Positions 1 to 6,380 of a DNA stretch of 6,417 nt are shown one piece after another; the stretch's first letter is position 1, and each line of letters opens with the position of its first letter. This DNA comes from an uncultured euryarchaeote (GTDB lineage: Archaea > Nanohalarchaeota > Nanosalinia > Nanosalinales > Nanosalinaceae), in NCBI GenBank assembly GCA_937132175.1, contig CAKZNU010000012.1, positions 1 through 6,417 of the forward strand. Reading direction: 5' to 3'. Under the pieces are notes generated by a model. The model worked only from the letters and a program-made list of their open reading frames with translations, was not told where the DNA came from and did not search any database. A program made the translations under genes and the position numbers.

Positions 1-2
1 GT

Positions 3-98
3 TCCCTGCTTGCGAACAAGAGTTCCGGAGGGAACGGGTACGTAAGTTTCTCTTTCTCGGCTAACTCCGGCACTAACTCTCTAGAGATTACGACCGGT
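3..98 (+). repeat. End of Ig-like module D0, cut by window edge
   Basis: In-frame residues upstream of the GTG at 99 include GNGYVSFSFSANSGTNSLEI. This resembles the end of module D2 (SDGSYSVSYSFDSTEGLRDV), with the same order: Gly-aromatic turn, alternating strand, Gly turn, final strand. It shows that the protein continues upstream with at least one more copy of this module and that GTG 99 is an internal Val codon. Confidence 0.7.
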
Positions 99-3000
99 GT
101 GGCGGACAGACCGGTTGTCTCCGTAGATACCTCAGAGGATCCTCTCTCGCCTGAGGAAGCATTCAACGATACAGGTACGGTTACTCGTTCTGCGTCCGGA
201 ACACCTGTTTCAGATGCTTCGGTAGATGTAACTCTTGACGGTTCTCCTGTTTCATCAGGTCTTGCGGTCGAGTCCGATGGCTCCTGCCGTGTGGAGACTA
301 CGGCACCGCAGAAAGCCGGTTCTCACAGTGTCTCGGCATCCACCTCGCTTGAGGGATACAGTCCTTCGGCAACAGCAGACTTCTCGATAGATGAGATTCT
401 TCTCGGTACAGGAGCCATAGACTCCTCAGATACCGGCAACAATGTCTTTGATGCCGCGGAAAACGTCAATCTTTCACTTGAGGTCTTCGGCAACAACCAG
501 AACCCGGTCGACCCTGTTACATATGTGCTATCGGAGGATGGCACCGTTGTCGACTCCGGTGAGTTAACGAATACTGCTCCGAGGACACAGGCCCAGACCT
601 TCTTCAACGAGTTTGGCACTCTGGGACTCGGAAACTACACGGTTGAGTTCGGTGCAGAGTCCATTGTAGACGGTCAGAGCATCACAGCTGCCAGCAACAG
701 GACCAGAGACTTTGATGTCAGAAACATCTCGTTGACGGCTTCCTCTAACCAGGAAAGCTACGGTATCGGGTCAGGTGACACGGTCGAGATCTCAGGTGTC
801 GCAACACTGCAGCCGACCGGAGAGCCTGTATCCGGACAGACAGTCACTTTTGATGTATTCGATAGGAACGGTAACCTGCTGGATCAGTACTCAACTACGA
901 CCAGCTCGGACGGAAGTTACTCCGTTAGCTACAGCTTTGACAGTACGGAGGGTCTGAGAGATGTAAATGTATCTGTTTCAAATGCAGACGGCATCAACGG
1001 ATCGGCATCTACCGGTTACTCGGTTACCTCAAAGAGTATACCTTCCGTTGCGTTTAGAGACTCTACAGAGGTACATGGCTTCGAAGTTGTATCCGATATA
1101 TCCAGTACCTCCGGGCTTACCGACCCAAGTCAGTACACATGTGAGGTACTGGCGGAGGATGGAGAGGGCAATACTAAGGTATACGAACAGGATGTAGATA
1201 CTTCCTTCGGCGGCACAAACGATGCCAGATGTACGTCCCCTGTGATTGCAGCAAGCAATGTTTCAGGCTGGGATGACACGGAGCTTATCAACATTACCTC
1301 AAGGTTCATAGAGGACGGAGTAGTTACTGTACTTAATACACAGAGAGCCTTCCCTAACAATCCTCCTGAAGTTACACGTGATACGGCGATAGAGCTTACG
1401 AGAAATCAGGATAAGTACGAGTTCAACGTTACGGCTCGGGCGTCCGACGGAGATATTCCCGGAGAGTCCGAGGTACAGGAGTGTCAGGTAACTTTTACGA
1501 TAGAGGGAGGCTCTCCCAGAAGCCGTCCCGGCACAGTGGTTGATACGGCTGGAGGTCCCGAGGAGTCTCTGTGTCAGGCACAGATAAGTGCATCAAACTC
1601 TCCTCTCTCCAGAGGTCAGCTCATAGAGGCCTCAATGGCCTTTACTGATGAACATGGCGGCACGGCCGAGTCCTCGACGGTTCAGGGAGCATTGCCTCTG
1701 GACATCCAGGTTCAGGATCTTGCTGGAGCCGGTCTGGACACAAAGATCACGTTCGAAAACGATAGAAGAACCAAGGTATTCGAAAGCGCCTCCGGCGAGA
1801 TCTCAGGTTCGTTGCCGGTAGAGACTTACAACGTCACGATAGAGGCTCTCGGTAAGGAAATAGTTCTGGATGATGCCAAGATACAGGATGAGTCCGAAAA
1901 GATCATAACACTGGACTCAACCTTTGACAGAGACACAGGCGACTCCACGAAGGATGTCTCTGTTCAGAAAGACGTTGTAGACGACAGGTTCGAGAAGATA
2001 ATGGCCAAGAGTATACCTTTCAGCTACGACAGTGTACGTGTAACCCTTGGCTACCCCGATTCCTCGGAGAACACAGTTAATCCATTTGAGTGTGGAACCT
2101 TCCAGACTGATGCACGCGATAGAGGATGTGCACAGGATTACTCATCGGTCACGGAGTACGATCTTGACGAGGATACGAACGCAGTATCATTTACCTCCGG
2201 TGACCTTGAAGGCGCATATGCACTAGCCTCGACGGGTTCATACATTACAAAGTACCAGTCCAGGAAGAAGATTGATGTACAGGGAGCTAACCAAGACGTG
2301 GATAACTACCAGGTAGAGCTCTCGGTAAACACACAGAAACTTATCCGTGAGGACCGTCTGGATGTAGACTGTGGAAACATGAGGTTCTATGATCCCTCAC
2401 AGTCCCGCGTAGTTGATCACTGGTTGAGAGAGGAGACATGCGGACAACAGGATACGGAAATATGGATCGAGGCACCGTACCTGCCAGCGAACACAACCAG
2501 AACACTTTACATGTACTCCGGTCTAGACCAGAACTCGGTTTCAAGCGGTCCACAGACGTTCACGGAGTTCGATGACTTTGAAGGAACCCTCTCAAGATAC
2601 AGCACCGAAGGATCTGTCTCTGTCGCAGACAGCAGCCTTCTACTCAGATCGGACGGCAACCAGAACGCATCAGCTGTATACTCTGAGGATACATCCGCTC
2701 CCCTGAGATTCCAGGCGACCGTTGAGTCAGTATCCGGCATGGATACATTCAAGGTAGGAACACTTGCAAATCAGAGCGCAGACAGATCTCTAAGCTACGA
2801 TCTGGTGTCAGACGAGTTCAGAAACAACTACACCGACGACACCACCTCTGTCGCAGGATCTACCCCGGTAGATGTACAGCAAAACATTACCTCGTCCGAG
2901 CAGGAACTGTCTCTGAGCGGATCAGGCTCAGCCACTCTATCAGGAGATATATCCAGTGTATCCGGTTCCAGTTTTGCAGTAGGTGCCGGAAGAGCTGCGG

Positions 3001-6000
3001 ACTTCTTCACAGAGTCCTCAGTGGAGAGATGGTTTACCGCAAAGTACAGAGACCCATCTCCATCAGCAACGGTATCAGGTGTTAACCAGCAGTGGAAGCT
3101 CTTCCTGAACGATGGTACAGGATTTGCACGAGAGGATATACAGGTCCAGCCTGGTGAACAGTTCGATATAAGGCTAAATACCACCGGAGACAACGCTGAC
3201 TTTACGTTGTCAGCTAACGGCAGCCAGATAGCTTCGGCCATCGATACAAGCTCAGCTACGTTTGAGGCCAACTTCAGTGAAAAGCGTTACTTCGAAATAA
3301 GGGCTGATGTAGCGGGTCTACAGAGAGATCTTATACGTGACGTCATAGTCGGAGATGACAATGAGGCACCGTCTGTGTTTATCGATCGGGTGACCCAGAC
3401 GGATGAAGATCTTAACGTAGAGTACAAGGTTAATGACAACTTCCTGGGTAAAGTTGAGTGTACGACATCAATCAACAGCAACACCCTGAACACACAGAGA
3501 GTCACTATAGGTGAAACAGGTGTAAATCAGTCATCTGCTATGGAGATCGCAAATATTCCTGATAATCCTCAAGATCTGACGGTATCCTGTAGCGACCAGA
3601 CAGGTAACACCGGCAGCGGCTCCATCACCGGAGACCTTGATTTTGCCCCTCCACAGATAACAGTCTCCAGTCCGTCGAACGGTAAAAAAGTTCTCAGAGT
3701 TCGACCTGAGCTTGATGTAAGGGTCACCGACGAGTCCACCGAGAACATCAATTACAGAATCGATTACGTCGGCAACAACACTATCGATACATCCGGTATT
3801 ATACAGAATGATACCCAGCAGTCCATCTATGCCCCGGAGCCGAAGTGGTTCGGCACATCGTATGGAGAAAGGAGTATAGTTCTCGAGGTATCAGATAAGT
3901 TCGGTTTCACGTCAACAGAGGTTGTAACAGTCAATACGGAGAGACCACAGGTTGAAGTTCTAAGCCCTGTACCAAACGAGGACGACAGCATAAATGTCAG
4001 GTTCTTTGACGTTAAGAGGCTACCTACCGACTTTGTAGAGCCATCAGGAGGAGACCTCGGTAGCCCGGTTCCATCACAGAGGTTCCAGACAGATGGATCC
4101 AGTATAAGCTTTGATGTCAAGCCGGTCACAGATGGACAACAGAGTACCCAGTGTACCGTATCTATTGATGGAGACGATGTCAAGACCGAACAGGTTCCTG
4201 TGAATACGACATCGACCATCACGGTTAACAACGTTAGACAGGGAATCTCTCTTCCTTCGGAGGTCAGATGTACATCCGATCAGGGATCAGATCTAGTGGA
4301 AAAGGGACCAACTATAGATTCCGACAGGAATGCTCCATCTCTAACCAGCGTGTTCGCTGACAGCAACCGTACAAGGTACACACAGGATGCAACCCACGAC
4401 ATAACAGCGTTCGTGGATGACAACATGAATGCTCCGAATACTACAGGACAAGTGACAGGACGTGTGTGTGTTGAAACAGAGCCAAACGGTGACTGCGATG
4501 AGTTCGCCCGTCAAGTCGTCGACTCAGAGACCACTCAGAAGCCGTTCCCATTCATAGAGACAAATGAACAGGACGGTACCATAGTGATGGAGGCGAACTT
4601 CACCGGGCAGCTCAAGAACAGAACTGTACAGTGTGATGAGCAGGGTATATCGACAAGCTGTTCTGATGACTACACAGAGACTGTATCTGGTCTTGGTGCG
4701 GGAGACTACAGGTTCAGGTACTTTATCTCGGATCAGGCAAACAACAGTGTAAGGACTGATTTCCGCAGGTTCGAGCTTGAGAAAGGGAATCCTGCTCTCT
4801 CTATCTCGCCTTCGAACAAGGCACTTGACGGTGATCTTGTGCTTGGACAGAACCCAGGAATAGTCTGTTCCACGGTCAATGATGAAGCACAGATAACACT
4901 TGAGGAAAACAACAAGCTAAACACACAGATTGCCTCGAGTACCTCCGAGGTATCAGGAACCTCGGCCGTCGACAGTATAGGGCTCTACAACTACTCATGT
5001 TCAATCCCTGAGTCACAGAACTACACTGCAAGTACCACGAACTTCCAAATAGATGTCAGGGAAGAACTCAACCTATCCACATCCACACCTGCTACACCAT
5101 CGACAGGTTCGGATTCGCTTGAGATAAGTACATCCGACAGAGCACAGGATCCGTCTAACACAGGAGTGTTTACGTTTGATTACGGTGGAACCCAGACAGT
5201 CAATGCCTCCGCGGGTACAGACACCCAAGACCTGTACAGAAACGGGACTAAGGTGTCGGATACGTTCCGAGAGTCTCTTACACCTGATCTGTACGTGTTC
5301 ACGGCCAACTCAACGGGTGGCGGTGGCGTGACCGAGTTCGAACAGTCTATCAGGGTAACAAAGGCAACCCCTACGATATCTCTTACAAGCAATGTATCGG
5401 GTACGCTTACCGAAGGCCAGGTAGCCGACATTACATGCTCCTCAACTACAGGTCAGTCGCCTATGACTCTTTCGTTTAACGGCGCTGTAGAGGATCAGGG
5501 AACCACAGATACATTATCAACAGTAGTGGATGCAGAGGCACTCGGGCAGGGCGAGTTCCCGATCTCATGCACATCGAGTGCATCCGAGAACTTCACGGCT
5601 GCCTCCGTATCTCAGATAGGATCAATATTTGACTTCGGTGGCGGGTCTCCGCAAATACCGGTAGAACCGAAAAATGATCCACAGCTATCGATCAAGTTCA
5701 ATGATTCGCGAGCCCAGGATGGAGACATAGTCGTAGATAGATCGCCGGATGTAGTTTGTGGATCGGCTAACGGAAACTCCGATATCACCCTGAGAAGAAA
5801 CGGTACACAGATCGACAAGGACAATGCCAGTGTCTCCTCAACGAGTCCGATCACCTCTGCTGGAGTCTATAACTTCAGCTGTACCATTCCGGAGGATAAC
5901 AAGTTCAAGGGCGACTTCCAGCAGAAGTTCATCGAGGTCCTTCCTCAGGTCGAAGATGGTCTGAACTTGACCGTACAGACTCCTGATAGCAGCTTCACGG

Positions 6001-6380
6001 GAGGTACCTCTGACCTGGCTGGTTCACTCACCCAGACAATCTCGAGAACATACTCTGAGGGAACCTACAACTTCTCCACTTCGTCCAGATCCGGTACTGA
6101 GGAGCTGACGGTAAACGGTGTACAGCATGGAAGCCAGCTCTTAACTCCGCTCTCCGCAGGGACATACAGTATCGAGTCCTCGAGTTCCGGGAACACAAGG
6201 TTCTCAGGCTCATCAATAAGTACCCGGCTTGAGATCAATGAGGCAGATCCGGGGCTACGTATAACCCCTAACGGCGGGGAGAGATCCCACGAGGGAGGGG
6301 ACATATTTATCCTCCGTCGTGCCGCGGTTAGAACTGAGATGCCTATTGAAATCATCGTTTACGGGGAGGTAGTAGAGTGA
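3..6380 (+). CDS. Giant multi-domain Ig-like/DUF2341 surface glycoprotein, 5' partial
   Basis: The frame is open from the window edge to TGA 6378-6380 (2125 codons visible); the start and any signal peptide lie upstream. The sequence is almost all beta-strand-like, rich in Ser, Thr, Asn and Asp, poor in Lys, with paired cysteines in many modules and about 43 N-X-S/T sequons, as expected of an exported, N-glycosylated archaeal protein. Order (fragment residues, counted from base 3): Ig-like modules 1-342, Cys-paired segments about 346-558, GAYALA-ending domain about 566-742, DUF2341 about 751-841, jelly-roll-like segments 853-1119, four Ig-like segments 1121-1593, and an A/B array 1594-2125. 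No catalytic motif, coiled coil, transmembrane helix, PGF-type or LPXTG-type anchor is visible. Inferred role: extracellular stalk, adhesin or surface-layer-associated protein. The family context is secure; the exact function and ligand are unknown. The last module ends abruptly, so the C-terminus may be truncated. Confidence 0.93.
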   Translation, partial: SLLANKSSGGNGYVSFSFSANSGTNSLEITTGVADRPVVSVDTSEDPLSPEEAFNDTGTVTRSASGTPVSDASVDVTLDGSPVSSGLAVESDGSCRVETTAPQKAGSHSVSASTSLEGYSPSATADFSIDEILLGTGAIDSSDTGNNVFDAAENVNLSLEVFGNNQNPVDPVTYVLSEDGTVVDSGELTNTAPRTQAQTFFNEFGTLGLGNYTVEFGAESIVDGQSITAASNRTRDFDVRNISLTASSNQESYGIGSGDTVEISGVATLQPTGEPVSGQTVTFDVFDRNGNLLDQYSTTTSSDGSYSVSYSFDSTEGLRDVNVSVSNADGINGSASTGYSVTSKSIPSVAFRDSTEVHGFEVVSDISSTSGLTDPSQYTCEVLAEDGEGNTKVYEQDVDTSFGGTNDARCTSPVIAASNVSGWDDTELINITSRFIEDGVVTVLNTQRAFPNNPPEVTRDTAIELTRNQDKYEFNVTARASDGDIPGESEVQECQVTFTIEGGSPRSRPGTVVDTAGGPEESLCQAQISASNSPLSRGQLIEASMAFTDEHGGTAESSTVQGALPLDIQVQDLAGAGLDTKITFENDRRTKVFESASGEISGSLPVETYNVTIEALGKEIVLDDAKIQDESEKIITLDSTFDRDTGDSTKDVSVQKDVVDDRFEKIMAKSIPFSYDSVRVTLGYPDSSENTVNPFECGTFQTDARDRGCAQDYSSVTEYDLDEDTNAVSFTSGDLEGAYALASTGSYITKYQSRKKIDVQGANQDVDNYQVELSVNTQKLIREDRLDVDCGNMRFYDPSQSRVVDHWLREETCGQQDTEIWIEAPYLPANTTRTLYMYSGLDQNSVSSGPQTFTEFDDFEGTLSRYSTEGSVSVADSSLLLRSDGNQNASAVYSEDTSAPLRFQATVESVSGMDTFKVGTLANQSADRSLSYDLVSDEFRNNYTDDTTSVAGSTPVDVQQNITSSEQELSLSGSGSATLSGDISSVSGSSFAVGAGRAADFFTESSVERWFTAKYRDPSPSATVSGVNQQWKLFLNDGTGFAREDIQVQPGEQFDIRLNTTGDNADFTLSANGSQIASAIDTSSATFEANFSEKRYFEIRADVAGLQRDLIRDVIVGDDNEAPSVFIDRVTQTDEDLNVEYKVNDNFLGKVECTTSINSNTLNTQRVTIGETGVNQSSAMEIANIPDNPQDLTVSCSDQTGNTGSGSITGDLDFAPPQITVSSPSNGKKVLRVRPELDVRVTDESTENINYRIDYVGNNTIDTSGIIQNDTQQSIYAPEPKWFGTSYGERSIVLEVSDKFGFTSTEVVTVNTERPQVEVLSPVPNEDDSINVRFFDVKRLPTDFVEPSGGDLGSPVPSQRFQTDGSSISFDVKPVTDGQQSTQCTVSIDGDDVKTEQVPVNTTSTITVNNVRQGISLPSEVRCTSDQGSDLVEKGPTIDSDRNAPSLTSVFADSNRTRYTQDATHDITAFVDDNMNAPNTTGQVTGRVCVETEPNGDCDEFARQVVDSETTQKPFPFIETNEQDGTIVMEANFTGQLKNRTVQCDEQGISTSCSDDYTETVSGLGAGDYRFRYFISDQANNSVRTDFRRFELEKGNPALSISPSNKALDGDLVLGQNPGIVCSTVNDEAQITLEENNKLNTQIASSTSEVSGTSAVDSIGLYNYSCSIPESQNYTASTTNFQIDVREELNLSTSTPATPSTGSDSLEISTSDRAQDPSNTGVFTFDYGGTQTVNASAGTDTQDLYRNGTKVSDTFRESLTPDLYVFTANSTGGGGVTEFEQSIRVTKATPTISLTSNVSGTLTEGQVADITCSSTTGQSPMTLSFNGAVEDQGTTDTLSTVVDAEALGQGEFPISCTSSASENFTAASVSQIGSIFDFGGGSPQIPVEPKNDPQLSIKFNDSRAQDGDIVVDRSPDVVCGSANGNSDITLRRNGTQIDKDNASVSSTSPITSAGVYNFSCTIPEDNKFKGDFQQKFIEVLPQVEDGLNLTVQTPDSSFTGGTSDLAGSLTQTISRTYSEGTYNFSTSSRSGTEELTVNGVQHGSQLLTPLSAGTYSIESSSSGNTRFSGSSISTRLEINEADPGLRITPNGGERSHEGGDIFILRRAAVRTEMPIEIIVYGEVVE
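99..389 (+). repeat. Ig-like module D1 (Big_1/invasin-like style)
   Basis: About 97 residues. It has the pattern G-T-V-T...G-T-P-V-S-D-A-S-V-D-V-T-L, then E-S-D-G-S as a turn, then a strand and A-G-S-H-S-V. This is the usual layout of extracellular Ig-like modules that extend surface proteins: polymorphic strand, 'G-x-P-V' turn, 'sDGsy' turn, last strand. The same order recurs in module D2 at 720-1028. One Cys is present (at the C of SDGSCRVE) without an obvious partner in the module. The assignment to a named Pfam family is by style only. Confidence 0.6.
390..719 (+). other. Cys-free beta-rich segment between D modules
   Basis: About 110 residues, beginning around EILLGTGAIDSS and ending at RDFDV. 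It contains the strand-like stretches NVNLSLEVFG, PVTYVLSEDG and GLGNYTVEFG and three sequons (NLS, NYT, NRT). There is no cysteine. The layout looks like a CARDB or other Ig-type accessory module, but no family-specific motif was recognised. It separates two copies of module D, giving D0-D1-E-D2. Confidence 0.45.
720..1028 (+). repeat. Ig-like module D2, second full copy
   Basis: About 103 residues, with the same order as D1: G-V-A-T...G-E-P-V-S-G-Q-T-V-T-F, a S-S-D-G-S-Y turn, then a strand and L-R-D-V-N-V-S-V. It has no Cys. Three sequons (NIS, NVS, NGS) are visible. It is the clearest copy and shows what the fragment at 3-98 belongs to. Confidence 0.65.
1038..1676 (+). other. Two Cys-paired beta-sandwich-like segments
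   Basis: The first part (about 1038-1352) has cysteine codons at 1140 (YTCEV) and 1230 (ARCTS), 30 residues apart. The second (about 1353-1676) starts with NPPEVTRDTAIEL and has cysteines at 1482 (QECQV) and 1572 (LCQAQ), also 30 residues apart. The equal spacing suggests related folds with one disulfide each. An 'N-x-P-P-x-V' opening and a later 'D-x-x-G' strand, as in AFTDEHGG, are typical of PKD or cadherin-like extracellular modules. Disulfides would only form outside the cytoplasm, supporting export. The domain names are tentative. Confidence 0.5.
1698..2228 (+). other. Acidic domain ending in GAYALA, before DUF2341
   Basis: About 177 residues. The first part (LDIQVQDLAG to about ETYNVTIEALGKE) resembles carboxypeptidase-regulatory-like modules, in which a 'Y-x-V-x-I' strand follows a polar turn. 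A strongly charged stretch of Asp, Glu and Lys follows. The second part reads FSYDSVRVTL, then Cys codons at 2091 (FECGT) and 2127 (RGCAQ), then VSFTSGDLEGAYALA. I recall similar F-x-Y-x-x-V...F-x-C...GAYALA segments in surface proteins of DPANN archaea, often next to DUF2341 or LamG modules, but I cannot name the family. Its function is unknown. Confidence 0.5.
2253..2525 (+). other. DUF2341 domain
   Basis: Core signature features of the family are present in order: the opening R-K-K-I-D-V strand, the strand NYQVELSVNT, D-C-G-N-M-R-F-Y-D, D-H-W-L-R-E-E-T-C, then T-E-I-W-I-E-A-P and L-P-A-N-T-T-R-T-L-Y-M-Y-S-G. Family members typically show D-C-x-D-I-R-F, an aromatic W-x-x followed by Cys, 'iWVkvP', and 'ylyYGn'. 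The two Cys codons (2370 and 2439) are 23 residues apart and probably form the expected disulfide. DUF2341 has no established biochemical activity; it occurs in exported multi-domain proteins of archaea and bacteria, often followed by a LamG or concanavalin-like module, as here. Confidence 0.85.
2559..3083 (+). other. Concanavalin/LamG-like jelly-roll segment following DUF2341
   Basis: It begins with FTEFDDFEG, the usual 'f-x-x-F-D-D-F-E-G' opening after DUF2341. A strand follows with SSLLLRSDG, and then alternating strands such as RFQATVESVSGMDTFKVG and SSFAVGAGRAADFF before VERWFTAKYRDPSP. The order (measured sample, 'l-x-l-x-s-d-g', 'f-x-a-t-v-e', 'v-G') fits LamG/concanavalin-like lectin folds that often bind glycans. 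No calcium or sugar ligand residue can be assigned with confidence. It contains four sequons and no Cys. Confidence 0.6.
3084..3359 (+). other. Second jelly-roll-like segment
   Basis: About 92 residues. WKLFLNDGTG opens it, followed by PGEQFDIRLNTTGDNADFTL, SANGSQIASAI and KRYFEIRADVAG, ending in RDVIVGDDN. The 'F-x-I-R-L', 'a-x-F-x-L-x-x-N-G' and 'r-Y-F-x-I-r' strands in this order are those of concanavalin/LamG-like sheets. It may be the second half of the preceding jelly roll rather than a separate domain. The Ig-like array begins right after, with EAPSVFID. Confidence 0.45.
3363..4781 (+). other. Four Ig-like segments (F1-F4)
   Basis: F1 (3363-3641) opens with EAPSVFID and has Cys in KVECTT and TVSCSD. 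F2 (3642-3938) opens with FAPPQITVSSPSNGKKV, a classic archaeal/bacterial Ig-like start ('aPxItvxsPxnG'); it has no Cys and ends with DKFGFTSTEVVTVNT. F3 (3939-4328) opens with ERPQVEVLSP, has Cys in TQCTV and VRCTS, and carries an extra loop in its first half. F4 (4329-4781) opens with NAPSLTSVFAD, carries four Cys (RVCVETEPNGDC, VQCDEQGISTSC) and ends with YRFRYFISDQANNS. Each opening is 'x-[ARE]-P-x-x'. Such segments typically act as spacers or binding surfaces in exported proteins. Confidence 0.6.
6240..6377 (+). repeat. Truncated final A module (A4)
   Basis: EADPGLRITPNG...EGGDIFI matches the openings of A1 (GNPALSISPSN...DGDLVL) and A3 (NDPQLSIKFN...DGDIVV). EIIVYGEVVE aligns with A3 DITLRRNGTQID. 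The frame is therefore kept, but the first Cys of the module is replaced (AAVRTE where A3 has DVVCGS), and the module stops after 46 of about 92 residues. The second half, including the second Cys strand, is absent. Confidence 0.55.
6365..6370 (+). promoter_or_regulatory. Shine-Dalgarno sequence GGAGGT
   Basis: GGAGGT lies inside the last codons of the giant gene. It is 6 bases before GTG 6377 and 11 bases before ATG 6382. The complement of the 16S rRNA 3' end (GGAGGT) is matched in full. The spacing favours GTG 6377. Because the gene codes through it (G-E-V codons), a chance match is possible. Confidence 0.5.

Larger units (their letters stand above)
4782..6377 (+). repeat. C-terminal A-B-A-A-B-A array of Ig-like modules
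   Basis: Two module types alternate. A modules: A1 4782-5057, A2 5361-5636, A3 5670-5939, A4 6240-6377 (partial). They share K-x-x-P-x-L-S-I at the start, an I/V-[T/V]-C strand, an N-G-like turn and [Y/F]-x-x-S-C near the end, then N-[Y/F]-[T/K]. Cys pairs: codons 4866/4998, 5436/5568 and 5757/5880, spaced 44, 44 and 41 residues. B modules: B1 5058-5360, B2 5949-6239. They share an L-N-L-[S/T] start, no Cys, and a late [R/V]-N-G-x-x-[V/H]...[D/G]-x-Y-x-[F/I]...[I/L]-x-[V/I] segment. A GGGSPQIPVEP linker (5637-5669) separates A2 and A3. Copies are diverged, so they arose by old duplications. The pattern resembles the 'NGT...GxYxYxA...NYTxAS' Ig-like repeats of archaeal surface proteins. Confidence 0.75.

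Noticed and set aside
99..101. GTG as the start codon of the giant gene
   Set aside because: The frame is open upstream to the window edge, the preceding residues match an internal module, and no signal peptide follows the GTG.
1032..2019. Shared 13-base string AAGAGTATACCTT, at about 1032 and 2007
   Set aside because: Both encode K-S-I-P in unrelated contexts. The match is short and a chance match is likely; there is no sign of a mobile element.
1095..2956. Shared GATATATCCAGT, near 1095 and 2945
   Set aside because: Both encode D-I-S-S in a Ser-rich protein. It is too short to be a functional repeat.
2828..3271. Long antisense frame (147 codons) on the - strand
   Set aside because: It lies wholly opposite a clearly coding region, has no ribosome binding site or recognisable domain, and is explained by the low stop frequency opposite biased codons. 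The same applies to the antisense frames at 3827-4231 and 6065-6355.
4461..4470. GTGTGTGTG run, as a possible phase-variable tract
   Set aside because: Only about four units, in frame and coding for R-V-C-V with the Cys kept; too short for slippage control.
6378..6380. UGA read as an amino acid (Trp, Gly or selenocysteine)
   Set aside because: No TGA occurs in the preceding 2125 codons, and Trp is always TGG (for example 2421), so UGA is a normal stop here. No SECIS-like structure could be judged in the 37 bases that follow.
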